From: Ciceribacter sp. T2.26MG-112.2
GTDB taxonomy: Bacteria; Pseudomonadota; Alphaproteobacteria; Rhizobiales; Rhizobiaceae
Direction of reading: 5' to 3'
DNA length: 64,000 nt
Assembly (NCBI RefSeq): GCF_900492205.1
Contig: NZ_UEYQ01000015.1
Location: 1-64,000, forward strand
Below the pieces are notes generated by a model. It worked only from the letters and a program-made list of their open reading frames with translations. It was not told where the DNA came from and did not search any database. Below are positions 42,436 through 50,926 of this stretch, in pieces. The translations under genes were made by a program, and so were the position numbers. The first letter of the stretch is position 1. Each line of letters opens with the position of its first letter.

Positions 42436-43800
42436 TCAGGCAGCGTCGATCGCTTGGGAGAGATCGGAGATGATGTCATCGGCATGTTCGATGCCGATGG
42501 AAAGGCGAACATAGCCGGGCGTGACACCGGTCGCGAGCTGATCGTCGGCCGAAAGCTGCGAATGGGTCGTAGTCGAGGGATGGATTGCCAGCGACCGCGC
42601 GTCACCGATATTGGCGAGATGGTAGAAGAGCTCGAGCGCATCAATGAAGCGCCGGCCCGCCTCGCGGCCACCCTTAAGTTCGAAACCGATAAGCGCGCCA
42701 TAGGAGCCGGACTTCAGGTACTTCGCCGCGCGCTCGCCGGCCAGTCCCGTCTGGAACTTCGGGAAGATCACGTTCGCGACCTTCGGATGGCTCTTGAGGA
42801 ATTCGGCCACCTTGATGGCGTTCTCGTTGTGCTGGCGAAGACGCAGCGGCAGGGTTTCAAGGCCTTGGATCAGCTGGAAGACATTCTGCGGGCTGATTGC
42901 CGCGCCGATGTCGCGCAACAACACGGCCCGGGCCCGCAGGATATAGGGGAAGAAGCCGATAGCATCGGCCTTTTCGATCCAGGTCTTGCCCTGATAGCTC
43001 GCATCGGGCTCGTTCAGGTTGGGTTGACGATCCTTCAGGTCAGCCCAGGGGAAATTGCCGCCATCGACGATGGCGCCGCCGATCGACGTGCCGTGTCCGC
43101 CGATATATTTGGTCGCCGAATAGACGACGACCGCGGCGCCGTGTTCGAGCGGGCGGATGATGAGCGGTGCCGCAGTATTGTCGACGATGAGCGGGATCCC
43201 GAAGCGGCGACCGATGGCGGCGACTTCGCCGATCGGGAAGACTTCAAGCTTCGGATTGGGCAGCGATTCAGCGTAATAGGCGCGCGTACGGTCGTCGGTG
43301 GCACGGGCAAAGGCTTCCGGATCGGCAGCGTCGACGAAGCGGGTTTCGATGCCGAAGCTCTTCAGCGTCGCGGCAAACAGTGCCCAGGTACCGCCATAGA
43401 GGCCGGCGGCGCTGACGATGTTGTCGCCGGCGCGGGCGACATTCAGGATGGCAAATGCCGAGGCAGCCTGTCCGGACGAGACGGCCAGGGCGGCGGCACC
43501 CCCTTCGATTTCCGCAAGGCGCTGCTCGAAGGCGTCCTGGGTCGGATTGGAGACGCGACTGTAGAGATGGCCCGGCGCTTCGAGGGCGAAGAGCTTGTCG
43601 GCGCCCTCCGTGCCCGGCAGTTGATAGGACGTGGTCTGGTAGATCGGAACGGCGACGGCGCCGGTCGTCGGATCGAAGCGGAAGTTCCCGCCATGGAGCG
43701 CAAGGGTTTCCGGGTGAAGACTCTTGAAGCTCGGTGCGCCTACAGGAACCTGCGGCGTTGCCGATTGCTCGATTGTGTCGGTCGACTGTTGAATGGTCAT
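42436..43800 (-). CDS. metY: O-acetylhomoserine sulfhydrylase/cysteine synthase (MetY)
   Basis: The 454-residue PLP enzyme belongs to the Cys/Met-metabolism fold-type I family. It joins O-acetylhomoserine with sulfide or methanethiol. Visible are SSGQAASAFAI, the PLP-contact VDNTAAPLIIRPLEHGA and the PLP lysine in YSATKYIGGHGTSIGG. GGAGG lies 7 bases before the ATG at 43800. The protein has no Cys and only the initiator Met; the family's usual Cys in the GAC(I/M)SP region is Ala here. It overlaps the small membrane-protein gene by 4 bases and ends the sulfonate-type transport operon, so it may assimilate a thiol or sulfide set free from the imported compound. Confidence 0.87.
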   Translation of the reverse strand: MTIQQSTDTIEQSATPQVPVGAPSFKSLHPETLALHGGNFRFDPTTGAVAVPIYQTTSYQLPGTEGADKLFALEAPGHLYSRVSNPTQDAFEQRLAEIEGGAAALAVSSGQAASAFAILNVARAGDNIVSAAGLYGGTWALFAATLKSFGIETRFVDAADPEAFARATDDRTRAYYAESLPNPKLEVFPIGEVAAIGRRFGIPLIVDNTAAPLIIRPLEHGAAVVVYSATKYIGGHGTSIGGAIVDGGNFPWADLKDRQPNLNEPDASYQGKTWIEKADAIGFFPYILRARAVLLRDIGAAISPQNVFQLIQGLETLPLRLRQHNENAIKVAEFLKSHPKVANVIFPKFQTGLAGERAAKYLKSGSYGALIGFELKGGREAGRRFIDALELFYHLANIGDARSLAIHPSTTTHSQLSADDQLATGVTPGYVRLSIGIEHADDIISDLSQAIDAA

Positions 43801-44132
43801 GGTTCTACCTCCGTTGAGCGGGTTTGATCGGCGGAGCGGCTGTCCGCCTTGATCGTGACGTGGACGAGGGCGGCAATCAGCAATGCGGTACCGGCCCAAA
43901 AGGCTTCCGGCGCATACCAGCGGATGCCGAACAGATGATCGTTGGTGCAGAGCGCTTGGGCGAGGTTGCACAGAGCCGACGTCCCGGCGAGGCAGCTCGC
44001 CGCCTGGACATGGGTGATGTAGCCGCTTTCGACGACCGTGCCGAAGATCAGCCACCACCAACCGGCGGCCAGCGCCGTGATGATCAGGCCGAGTGCCCCC
44101 AGCAGCAGGGGGAGCCGCGTCTCAGACGTCAT
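43797..44132 (-). CDS. Small membrane protein (111 aa) between ABC ATPase and MetY genes
   Basis: The protein has an N-terminal helix (LLLGALGLIITALAAGWWWLIF), a central extracytoplasmic-looking segment with Cys residues (AASCLAGTSALCNLAQALC), and a C-terminal helix (WAGTALLIAALVHVTI). It overlaps both neighbours (11 and 4 bases), so it is a genuine part of the operon. The cysteines are notable in a cluster otherwise poor in sulfur; they could form disulfides or bind a ligand or metal. I recognise no named family. Confidence 0.65.
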   Translation of the reverse strand: MTSETRLPLLLGALGLIITALAAGWWWLIFGTVVESGYITHVQAASCLAGTSALCNLAQALCTNDHLFGIRWYAPEAFWAGTALLIAALVHVTIKADSRSADQTRSTEVEP

Positions 44133-44913
44133 GAGCTACCCCCAACTGTTCGAGGAGCGTCTGGCGCAATTGCACCAGTTCGGCATCGTCGCGTCGGCGC
44201 GGATGCGGTTTTTCGACGGTTACCTCGGCGACGATGCGCGCCGGGCGGTCGGAAAAGACGATGACGCGGTCGGCGAGCAGGAGGGCCTCCTCGACGTCGT
44301 GGGTGACGAGCAGGGCGGTGAAGCCGGCCTGCTTCCATAGCTGAAGCAGATCCTTCTGCATCGACAGCCGCGTCAGCGAATCGAGCTTGCCGAAGGGCTC
44401 GTCGAGCAGCAGCAGTTTCGGATCGTTGACCAGCGCCCGGGCGATCGCCACGCGCTGGGCCATGCCGCCGGACAGCTGGTGCGGATAGGCGTCGGCGAAG
44501 GCTTCGAGCTTTACGAGTTTCAGCACCTCGTCCACTCGGTGCCCCTGTTCTTGCAGCACGCCGCGGGCATCAAGGCCCGTGGCGATGTTCTTGCGCACGG
44601 TCAGCCAGGGAAACAGCGTTGCCTCCTGGAAAACCAGAATGCGGTCGGGGTTCGGTCCGCCGATGGTTTCGCCGTCTTCGCGCAATTCGCCCTGGCGTGG
44701 ATGTTCGAGGCCTGCCGCGAGCCGCAGCAATGTCGACTTGCCGCAGCCGGAAGGCCCAAGCAGCGCGACGAACTCGCCGGGCTGCACGGTGATTGACACG
44801 TTGTCGAGGACCGGCAGGAGGCGTTCGCCCAGATCATAGGCATGCGACACCCGGTCGATATCCAGGGCCAGGTTCTGGCTTGCCACTTCGGATTGTTGGT
44901 AAGCCAGCGCCAT
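44122..44913 (-). CDS. Nitrate/sulfonate-type ABC transporter ATPase
   Basis: The 263-residue ATPase has Walker [10 protein letters not shown], signature [15 protein letters not shown], Walker [12 protein letters not shown] and the [17 protein letters not shown] segment of the SsuB/NrtD group. It starts where the permease gene stops. It energises the transporter of this operon. Confidence 0.86.
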   Translation of the reverse strand: MALAYQQSEVASQNLALDIDRVSHAYDLGERLLPVLDNVSITVQPGEFVALLGPSGCGKSTLLRLAAGLEHPRQGELREDGETIGGPNPDRILVFQEATLFPWLTVRKNIATGLDARGVLQEQGHRVDEVLKLVKLEAFADAYPHQLSGGMAQRVAIARALVNDPKLLLLDEPFGKLDSLTRLSMQKDLLQLWKQAGFTALLVTHDVEEALLLADRVIVFSDRPARIVAEVTVEKPHPRRRDDAELVQLRQTLLEQLGVAHDV

Positions 44914-45911
44914 CAGAGGATCCCCTTCTGCCAGCCGAGAAGCCGGTTGCGGGCGACGAACAGCAGGTGCACGAGGCCGGCGCAGATCAGCGCCATGACG
45001 ATCAGCGCGGCGTAGACATTGGCATAGGCCGAATAGGCGGTGTTGAACTGCAGGTACCAGCCGAGCCCGAACTTGGCCCCGAGCATTTCGGCAACGACCA
45101 GAACGGCGAATGAATAATAGAGCGCCATGAACAGGCCGACGAAGACATTGGGCAACGAGGCCGGGATCGCCACGTTGAAGATCAGGTAGCGTTTGGAGGC
45201 GCCGAGCGTGCGGGCGACGTCATAATAGGCGCGGTTGACCTGTTCGACGCCGGCGGCCGTCAAGATCGCGACGGGAATGCCGGACGCCAGGGCGACGAGG
45301 AAGATCGAGGCCTGGAAGGTGCTCGGGAAGATGAAGAAGGTGCAGGGGATCCAGGCGCTCGCCGGAACCGGGCCGATCAGCTTCAGGAGCGGCATGCCCC
45401 AATAAGAGAAGCGTTTTGACCAGCCCAGCGCCACGCCGGCGGCAAAGCCGACCACGATGCCGGAGAAGAAGCCGAGGCCCCAGAGCCGCGCAGTGTAGGC
45501 GACGCAGACGAGCAGGCGATCCCAGTCTGTCACATAGACATGCAAAAGCCCCTGCGGCGGCGAGAAGAACGGCTTTGGCAGCCAGCCGAGCTTGGCCGTC
45601 AGCAGTTCCCAAGCGGCAAGCCAGATGCCCAATGCTATGAACCACGGACCGTAGTGGACCAGGGTTCTCGCCGAACGACCAAATTGCGGGACGGCGAGGG
45701 AGAGCGCCAGGAATACGGCCGCAATGGCGCCCGTCACGATGGCGAACAGGCCGGTCGCGCCCCATGTGATGACATCGGGCAGCAGTGCCGTGATGGCGGC
45801 GGCTGTCGCCCAGGTCGCGGCGGCCAGAAGGCCGTCGCGCCACAGGAGGCTTCTGCGGGGCGTTGCAGCCCGGGACAGAAGATCGATGTCGCTTCGGGTG
45901 ACCTCGCTCAT
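44913..45911 (-). CDS. Nitrate/sulfonate-type ABC transporter permease
   Basis: The 332-residue permease starts at the ATG at 45911, 7 bases after the binding-protein gene. It has a longer N-terminus than SsuC with two extra hydrophobic segments (residues about 30-80), and then the core six helices with the coupling loop RAYYDVARTLGASKRYLIF. The extra helices set it apart from TauC and SsuC in this window. Confidence 0.83.
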   Translation of the reverse strand: MSEVTRSDIDLLSRAATPRRSLLWRDGLLAAATWATAAAITALLPDVITWGATGLFAIVTGAIAAVFLALSLAVPQFGRSARTLVHYGPWFIALGIWLAAWELLTAKLGWLPKPFFSPPQGLLHVYVTDWDRLLVCVAYTARLWGLGFFSGIVVGFAAGVALGWSKRFSYWGMPLLKLIGPVPASAWIPCTFFIFPSTFQASIFLVALASGIPVAILTAAGVEQVNRAYYDVARTLGASKRYLIFNVAIPASLPNVFVGLFMALYYSFAVLVVAEMLGAKFGLGWYLQFNTAYSAYANVYAALIVMALICAGLVHLLFVARNRLLGWQKGIL

Positions 45912-45918
45912 GGCCGGA

Positions 45919-46962
45919 TCACGCGAAGATGTCGATGGTGATGCGGTTGGCGATTTCCTCCGGATCGGTGGAGGCATCGGCAACGCCGGTGAGCTTCAGG
46001 TCCTCGTAGCCGATCCTGACCTCCTTCAGCAGTTCCTTGCCGAACCAGTGGTCGTGATAGGTGAAGGAGGCCAGCACTTCGGTGAGATCCTCGAGCGGCA
46101 GGCCCGGCCTCAGCGTATCAAAATACCACTTGGCCACTTCGTCCGGATGCTTGGCCGTGTACTGGTGGATTTCCAGGTTGGCCGCGGCGACGCGCTTGAT
46201 GGCGTCCTTGTTGGCTTCATAGTAGTCGCCGTTGACGCCGAGCACGCAGCACACGCGGTCCTGGAAGGCGCCGGTCTGGGTGTCCGCGATCTTCACGAAG
46301 CCGTGCTGCTTTTCGTAGGAATAGGCCCAGGGGTCCATGTGCGCCACGGCATCGGCCTCGCCTTTCAACACGCCTTCAGCGACGAGGTCGAAGGGAAACA
46401 CCTTCCAGGTCACGTCGGTCTCCGGGTTGAGGCCGGCCTTGGCCAGCGCCACCGAGAAGGCAACGCGCGACGGCGACATGACGTCGAACGTGCCGATCGT
46501 CTTGCCCTTGAGGTCCGTCAGCGTCTTGATGCCGGAATCGGGCTTGACGAGAACGCGCTGGCAGCCGCCGTGCGATCCGGCGAACAGCTTGACGTCGAAA
46601 CCCTGTTCGATCGGCTTCAGCCAATCGTAGAGCAGTCCTGGGCCTGCTTCCGCTTTGCGGGTTGCAAGCGCCTGGATCAGCGTCTGGCCGCTGGCGCCCT
46701 GATAGAAGAGTTCCACCTCAAGGCCATGCTTAGCATAGATGCCCTTGGCAAGGCCGAAGCCCACTGGCGAATGGCAGGCGGCAACTTCCGTCCACTCAAG
46801 CTTGATCGGGATGAGGTTGCCGGCGATGGCATAGGAACCGCTGCGGCCGGCGAGAGCGCCAAAACCGGCGGCGGCCCCGGCGATGCCGGCCGTCTTGAGG
46901 AGCGTGCGGCGCGAAAACGTGCCGGATACCGGCTGAAGTGGCCTGGGAGGCGTTTTGGTCAT
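45919..46962 (-). CDS. Nitrate/sulfonate-type ABC substrate-binding protein with Tat-like signal
   Basis: The 347-residue protein has a twin-arginine-like leader (SRRTLLKTAGIAGAAAGFGALAG) and an SsuA/NrtA-type fold with YQGASGQTLIQALATRKAEAG. Unlike the other binding proteins of the island it keeps four Cys (VAACHS, GGCQR, RVCCV) and two internal Met, so its ligand site or fold may need them, or export is folded through Tat. It heads an operon with permease, ATPase, small membrane protein and MetY. A sulfur compound as ligand is inferred from MetY. Confidence 0.82.
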   Translation of the reverse strand: MTKTPPRPLQPVSGTFSRRTLLKTAGIAGAAAGFGALAGRSGSYAIAGNLIPIKLEWTEVAACHSPVGFGLAKGIYAKHGLEVELFYQGASGQTLIQALATRKAEAGPGLLYDWLKPIEQGFDVKLFAGSHGGCQRVLVKPDSGIKTLTDLKGKTIGTFDVMSPSRVAFSVALAKAGLNPETDVTWKVFPFDLVAEGVLKGEADAVAHMDPWAYSYEKQHGFVKIADTQTGAFQDRVCCVLGVNGDYYEANKDAIKRVAAANLEIHQYTAKHPDEVAKWYFDTLRPGLPLEDLTEVLASFTYHDHWFGKELLKEVRIGYEDLKLTGVADASTDPEEIANRITIDIFA

Positions 46963-46998
46963 CGGTTTGTCCCCATGGATGAGATGATGGGAACAGAC

Positions 46999-47040
46999 TA
47001 ATTGATCAATATAAAATTGATAGATTTTATAGACTAATAG
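46999..47040 (-). promoter_or_regulatory. AT-rich element with repeated TCTAT upstream of the sulfonate-type operon
   Basis: On the minus strand TTTCTATTAGTCTATAAAA is followed by TCTATCAATTTTAT, giving three TCTAT units spaced 8-9 bases apart. It lies 37-78 bases before the start at 46962. Confidence 0.42.
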
Positions 47041-47086
47041 AAATGCCCGAGCAGGATTTTTTTGCTCTTCTCCGCGTTACGCGCGG

Positions 47087-47129
47087 GCGTCCTTGCTCGG
47101 CCCCGAAGCGCAAGGACGCTCCGGGGCCG
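47087..47129. terminator. Interleaved hairpins downstream of the 2OG oxygenase gene
   Basis: GCGTCCTTG (47087-47095) pairs with CAAGGACGC (47111-47119), and CGGCCCCG (47098-47105) pairs with CGGGGCCG (47122-47129). The two stems interlock, so they are either alternatives or a pseudoknot. They end the minus-strand met operon; no clear T run follows either stem. Confidence 0.45.
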
Positions 47130-47136
47130 AAGTGCG

Positions 47137-48195
47137 TCAATAGGCGGAGGCGACGGCTTCGCCGGCGAGCTGCTCCGGCGTTAGCAGATCCGCGTGATGC
47201 GCCCGTGCGACGTCGGGATGCGACCGCAGGCGGCTCTTCAGGTGGTTCTGGCCGACTTCGCGGAAAATCGGGTTGAGCGGGTCGACGGTCACACCACGCT
47301 CTTCACGCTTCAGTTCTTCCGGCAGCGCGATGACCGGGATGGTGGCGTCGTAGCGCGAGCCGAGGAAGAAGGCGACGGAGAAACGCTCGACACCGGCGGG
47401 CGGTGCGATGACGTCGTGCACGTCCGCACGGACGAAGCCATTGGTTGCCAGTTCCAGCAGTTCACCGGTGTTGATGACGAAGGTTCCTGGAACCGGCGGA
47501 GCCTCGAGCCAGACGCCATCCTCGGTCTGGACGCGAAGGCCCGGAACCGTATCCTGCAGCAGGACGGTGACAAAGCCACCGTCCTTGTGGGCGCCGACGC
47601 CCTGATCGGTCTCAGCCACTTCACGGCCGGGATAGCGGATGATCTTCAGAAGCTGCGACGGCTGCGGCTCATAGATCTGGGCAAAGGCATCCTCTGGCTG
47701 GCCGAGGGCAACCGCGATCGCTTTTAGCACGTCGATACCGACGCGGGTGACCTCCGCCTGATAGGCGAGCAGGAGGGGTTTCAATTCCGGAAGGGCGGCT
47801 GGCCACTGGTTCGGGCCGAGCAGGCGCTTCCAGGCGGGCGTGTTTGGGCCGATCTCGACCGCCGTGCCCTCGGTATTGATGTCGAGCTGTTCGCGCCAGT
47901 CCTGCTGCCCGCGGGTGCGCTCATAGCCGGCGCGATTGTAGCCGCGGAAATGCGGCGACTTCACCATCTCGATCTCCAGCTTCTGTTCGAGCGGCAGCGC
48001 GAAGAAGCGCTTCGAGTTGGCAATCACGTCGGCGACAAGCTTGGGATCGACGCCGTGGCCGGTGAGATAGAAGAAACCGTGATCGTGCAGGATCTTGCGG
48101 AGGTCGGCGATGAAGCGCTCGCGTTCGGCGGGACCGGCATGGAAGCGCGAAATGTCGACGAGCGGCAGGTGGACCGGGAGGGTGTGTATGGTCAT
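47137..48195 (-). CDS. 2-oxoglutarate/Fe(II)-dependent oxygenase, isopenicillin-N-synthase family
   Basis: The 352-residue protein has the DIOX N-terminal region (LPLVDISRF, HDHGFFYLTGHGVD) and the catalytic double-stranded helix with the HxD metal motif in GAHKDGG, a distal His (DVHDVIAPP) and the Arg-x-Ser for 2-oxoglutarate (ERFSVAFF). AGGAG lies 7 bases before the ATG at 48195. It is the last gene after metQ-metN-metI. No Cys and one internal Met. It may oxidise a sulfur compound (C-S cleavage as in TauD is one model), though this branch is not the TauD branch. Confidence 0.82.
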   Translation of the reverse strand: MTIHTLPVHLPLVDISRFHAGPAERERFIADLRKILHDHGFFYLTGHGVDPKLVADVIANSKRFFALPLEQKLEIEMVKSPHFRGYNRAGYERTRGQQDWREQLDINTEGTAVEIGPNTPAWKRLLGPNQWPAALPELKPLLLAYQAEVTRVGIDVLKAIAVALGQPEDAFAQIYEPQPSQLLKIIRYPGREVAETDQGVGAHKDGGFVTVLLQDTVPGLRVQTEDGVWLEAPPVPGTFVINTGELLELATNGFVRADVHDVIAPPAGVERFSVAFFLGSRYDATIPVIALPEELKREERGVTVDPLNPIFREVGQNHLKSRLRSHPDVARAHHADLLTPEQLAGEAVASAY

Positions 48196-48287
48196 TTGAG
48201 TTCTCCTTATTGGGCGTCCCCCGAGCAGCCATCGGAGGATGAATTTGACAACGCCGGCGGCCACCCGTTTCCGGCGGCCGTGCGCTT

Positions 48288-48980
48288 TCAGCGGGATCGG
48301 CGGCTGCGGGCGATCCGGTGGTTGACGAGACGGGCGGCGAGATCGCCGGACATCTGGACGGATTGGACGATGACGACGAGGATGACGACGACAGCGACCA
48401 TGACCTCGGGCATGAAGCGCTGGTAGCCGAAGCGGATCCCAAGGTCGCCCAGGCCCCCGCCGCCGACAGTGCCCGCCATGGCCGAGTAACCGATCAGGCT
48501 GACGAGAGTGACGGTCTGGCCGGCGACGATGCCGGGAAGGGCCTCGGGCAGCAGAACCTTGAAGATGATCTGCAGCGGGCTCGCCCCCATGCTTTCGGCG
48601 GCCTCGATCAGGCTTTGATCGACCTCGCGCATGGCAGCCTCGGCAAGCCGCGCAAAGAGCGGGGTGATCGCCACTGTCAGCGGAACGATGGCGGCATAGG
48701 TGCCGACCGTCGTTCCGGCGATCAGCCGGGTAAACGGAATGATAGCCACCATCAGGATGATGAACGGCGTCGAGCGCACCAGGTTGACCAGCGTGCCGAT
48801 CACCTTGTTGAACAGCGGCCGCTCCAGGAACTGGCCCGACGACGTGACGACCAGCAGCACGCCGAGCGGCAGGCCGATCAGCGTCGAAAGCAAGGCTGCG
48901 ACAGTCACCATGGTGACAGTATCCCGCAGTGAATCAAGAATGAGCGCGATGAGCGCCGGCGAAAGCAGACCGGACAGCAT
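48288..48980 (-). CDS. metI: Methionine ABC transporter permease (MetI)
   Basis: The 230-residue permease has five helices and the MetI pattern: DTVTMVTVAALLSTLIGLPLGV near the N-terminus and the coupling segment EAAESMGASPLQIIFKVLLPEA. The ATG at 48980 lies 47 bases inside the metN gene, so the genes overlap and are coupled. Confidence 0.88.
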   Translation of the reverse strand: MLSGLLSPALIALILDSLRDTVTMVTVAALLSTLIGLPLGVLLVVTSSGQFLERPLFNKVIGTLVNLVRSTPFIILMVAIIPFTRLIAGTTVGTYAAIVPLTVAITPLFARLAEAAMREVDQSLIEAAESMGASPLQIIFKVLLPEALPGIVAGQTVTLVSLIGYSAMAGTVGGGGLGDLGIRFGYQRFMPEVMVAVVVILVVIVQSVQMSGDLAARLVNHRIARSRRSR

Positions 48981-50094
48981 GGCCGATGACCTCTCCGTGG
49001 AGACCGAGGGAAGACAGATAGGAAAGGATGGCATCGAGCTTCGGCTCGCCGCCTTCGGCGATCAGCGTCATGATGCCGAGCGGCTTTCCCGCGATGTAAT
49101 CGATGCGCCCGTGCAGGATATTGGGCCGCACCTTGAAGCGCTCGACCAGGGTCGCGACGACCGGATCATGGGCCGCAACGCCGGTGAAGGTAATGCGCAG
49201 CACGGGATCGGTTTCCGCCGTGGCGCTCTCAACCAGCCCATCCGACACCTCGGGCGGCAGGTCATGGGCGACGATGCTCGACAGGAACGAGCGGGCGATT
49301 GGCGACTTGGGAAAGGCGAAGACGTCAAAGGTCGGGCCGGTCTCGATGACCTTGCCGTGTTCGAGCACCGTCACGTGATCCGCGATCTGGCGGACCACCT
49401 CCATCTCGTGGGTGATGAGGACGACGGTGATGCCGGTGCGACGGTTGATGTCCTTGAGCAGTGCGAGAATCTGCTCTGTCGTCTCGGGATCAAGCGCCGA
49501 GGTTGCTTCGTCGGAGAGCAGAACTGTCGGTTCCAGGGCCAGTGCGCGGGCAATGCCGATGCGCTGCTTCTGGCCGCCTGAGAGTTCAACCGGATAGGAA
49601 TCTGCCTTGCCGCCAAGCCCGACCAGGTCCAGCAGGGCCGGAACGCGCTGACGGATCATCTCCTTTGGCACGCCGGCGATCTCGAGCGGCAGGGCAACGT
49701 TGGCGGCGGCCGTCCGCGACGACAGGAGGCTGAAATGCTGGAAGATCATGGCGATGTCGCGCCGCGCCCTGCGCAGCTCCGCACCCTTCAGGGCGCTGAT
49801 CTCGCGGCCGGATACGGTGATCCGGCCGAAAGTGGGGGATACGAGACCATTCAGACACCGCACGAGCGTGCTCTTGCCCGCCCCGGACCGGCCGATGATG
49901 CCGTGGACCGAACCTTCTTCGACGACGATGGAGACGTCATCGAGAACCGGGCCGGCCTTCAGGTCATAGACCTTGGTCAGCGACTGGACCTCGATGATCG
50001 GTCGGGCGGCAGCGGGTGCGGATTGCACCACATCTGCCAGCTCGGATTGGGCGGGCAGGGACAAGCCCGGCCCTGTGCGTGCCAGAAGGCTCAT
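48934..50094 (-). CDS. metN: Methionine ABC transporter ATPase (MetN)
   Basis: The 386-residue ATPase has Walker A GRSGAGKST, signature LSGGQKQRIGIARAL, Walker B VLLSDEATSALDP and, as in MetN, a C-terminal NIL (ACT-like) domain (from about residue 290) that lets bound methionine inhibit transport. It begins 1 base after metQ ends. The N-terminal about 40 residues before the ATPase core are longer than in E. coli MetN. Confidence 0.88.
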   Translation of the reverse strand: MSLLARTGPGLSLPAQSELADVVQSAPAAARPIIEVQSLTKVYDLKAGPVLDDVSIVVEEGSVHGIIGRSGAGKSTLVRCLNGLVSPTFGRITVSGREISALKGAELRRARRDIAMIFQHFSLLSSRTAAANVALPLEIAGVPKEMIRQRVPALLDLVGLGGKADSYPVELSGGQKQRIGIARALALEPTVLLSDEATSALDPETTEQILALLKDINRRTGITVVLITHEMEVVRQIADHVTVLEHGKVIETGPTFDVFAFPKSPIARSFLSSIVAHDLPPEVSDGLVESATAETDPVLRITFTGVAAHDPVVATLVERFKVRPNILHGRIDYIAGKPLGIMTLIAEGGEPKLDAILSYLSSLGLHGEVIGHAVRSAFAGAHRAHS

Positions 50095-50095
50095 C

Positions 50096-50893
50096 TTACC
50101 AACCTGCGATGACGTTACCTTCGAACGTCTTTTCGATGGCGGCCTTCACTTCCGGCGACTTGTAGGCCTCGACCAGGGTCTTCACCCACGGGGCATCCTT
50201 GTTCTTGTCGGCCACGGCGATCAGGCAGAAATATTCAGACAGCTGGTCTTCGATCAGCAGGCCGTCCTTCTTCGGGTTGAGTCCGGCGGAAAGGGCGAAA
50301 TGCGAGGTGATGACCGAGAAATCGACGTCTTCCAGCGACCTCGGCAGCTGCGCGGTCTCCATCGGGATGATCTTGATGTTCTTCGGGTTCTCGATGATGT
50401 CGAGTTCTGTGGCCTGGAAGGTGACGCCCGGCGTCAGCTTGATCACGCCGCCGGCTTCGAGAAGCTTGAGCGCACGGCCGCCGTTGGACGGATCGTTCGG
50501 GATCGACACCTGAGCGCCATCCGGCAGGTCGGCGAGCGACTTGAATTTCTTGGAATAGCCAGCCATCGGCAGCAGGACGGTTTTGCCGGCGACGGACACG
50601 AGGTTGAGGCCGCGGTCCTTATTCTGCCGCTCGAGATAGGGCGTGTGCTGGAAACCGTTGGCATCAAGGTCACCGTCATTGGTGGCCGGGTCGATCAGCG
50701 CTCCATCGGAGAATTCGACGACCTGGACATCCAGGCCCTTGGCCTTGGCCACCGGAACCAGTGCCTCGGCGATCTGGGCGTGCGGACCGGCGGTGACGCC
50801 GAACTTAATGGTTTCGGCGAAGGCCGGGGCATGGGCGGCGATCAACAGGGCGATGGCCGATACGGTTCCGGCGATCAGGGAGGGAGTACGCAT
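50096..50893 (-). CDS. metQ: Methionine ABC transporter substrate-binding protein (MetQ)
   Basis: The 265-residue protein shows the MetQ/NlpA pattern: IKFGVTAGPHAQIAEAL, FQHTPYLERQNKDRG, the IPNDPSNGGRALKLLEAGG motif and a C-terminal KAAIEKTF. Its signal peptide ends APAFA without a lipobox Cys, so it is periplasmic rather than a lipoprotein. It could bind methionine, D-methionine or a related sulfoxide or hydroxy analogue. Upstream genes for an aminotransferase and a 2-hydroxyacid dehydrogenase point to conversion of such compounds. Confidence 0.87.
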   Translation of the reverse strand: MRTPSLIAGTVSAIALLIAAHAPAFAETIKFGVTAGPHAQIAEALVPVAKAKGLDVQVVEFSDGALIDPATNDGDLDANGFQHTPYLERQNKDRGLNLVSVAGKTVLLPMAGYSKKFKSLADLPDGAQVSIPNDPSNGGRALKLLEAGGVIKLTPGVTFQATELDIIENPKNIKIIPMETAQLPRSLEDVDFSVITSHFALSAGLNPKKDGLLIEDQLSEYFCLIAVADKNKDAPWVKTLVEAYKSPEVKAAIEKTFEGNVIAGW

Positions 50894-50926
50894 GCGATGT
50901 CTTTCCTTTTCGAGATGCGAGGCGGT

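Noticed and set aside
45919..46962. Calling this transporter a true SsuABC or NrtABC system
   Set aside because: The fold-level similarity does not separate sulfonate, nitrate, bicarbonate or aromatic ligands, and its permease has extra N-terminal helices; kept as nitrate/sulfonate type.
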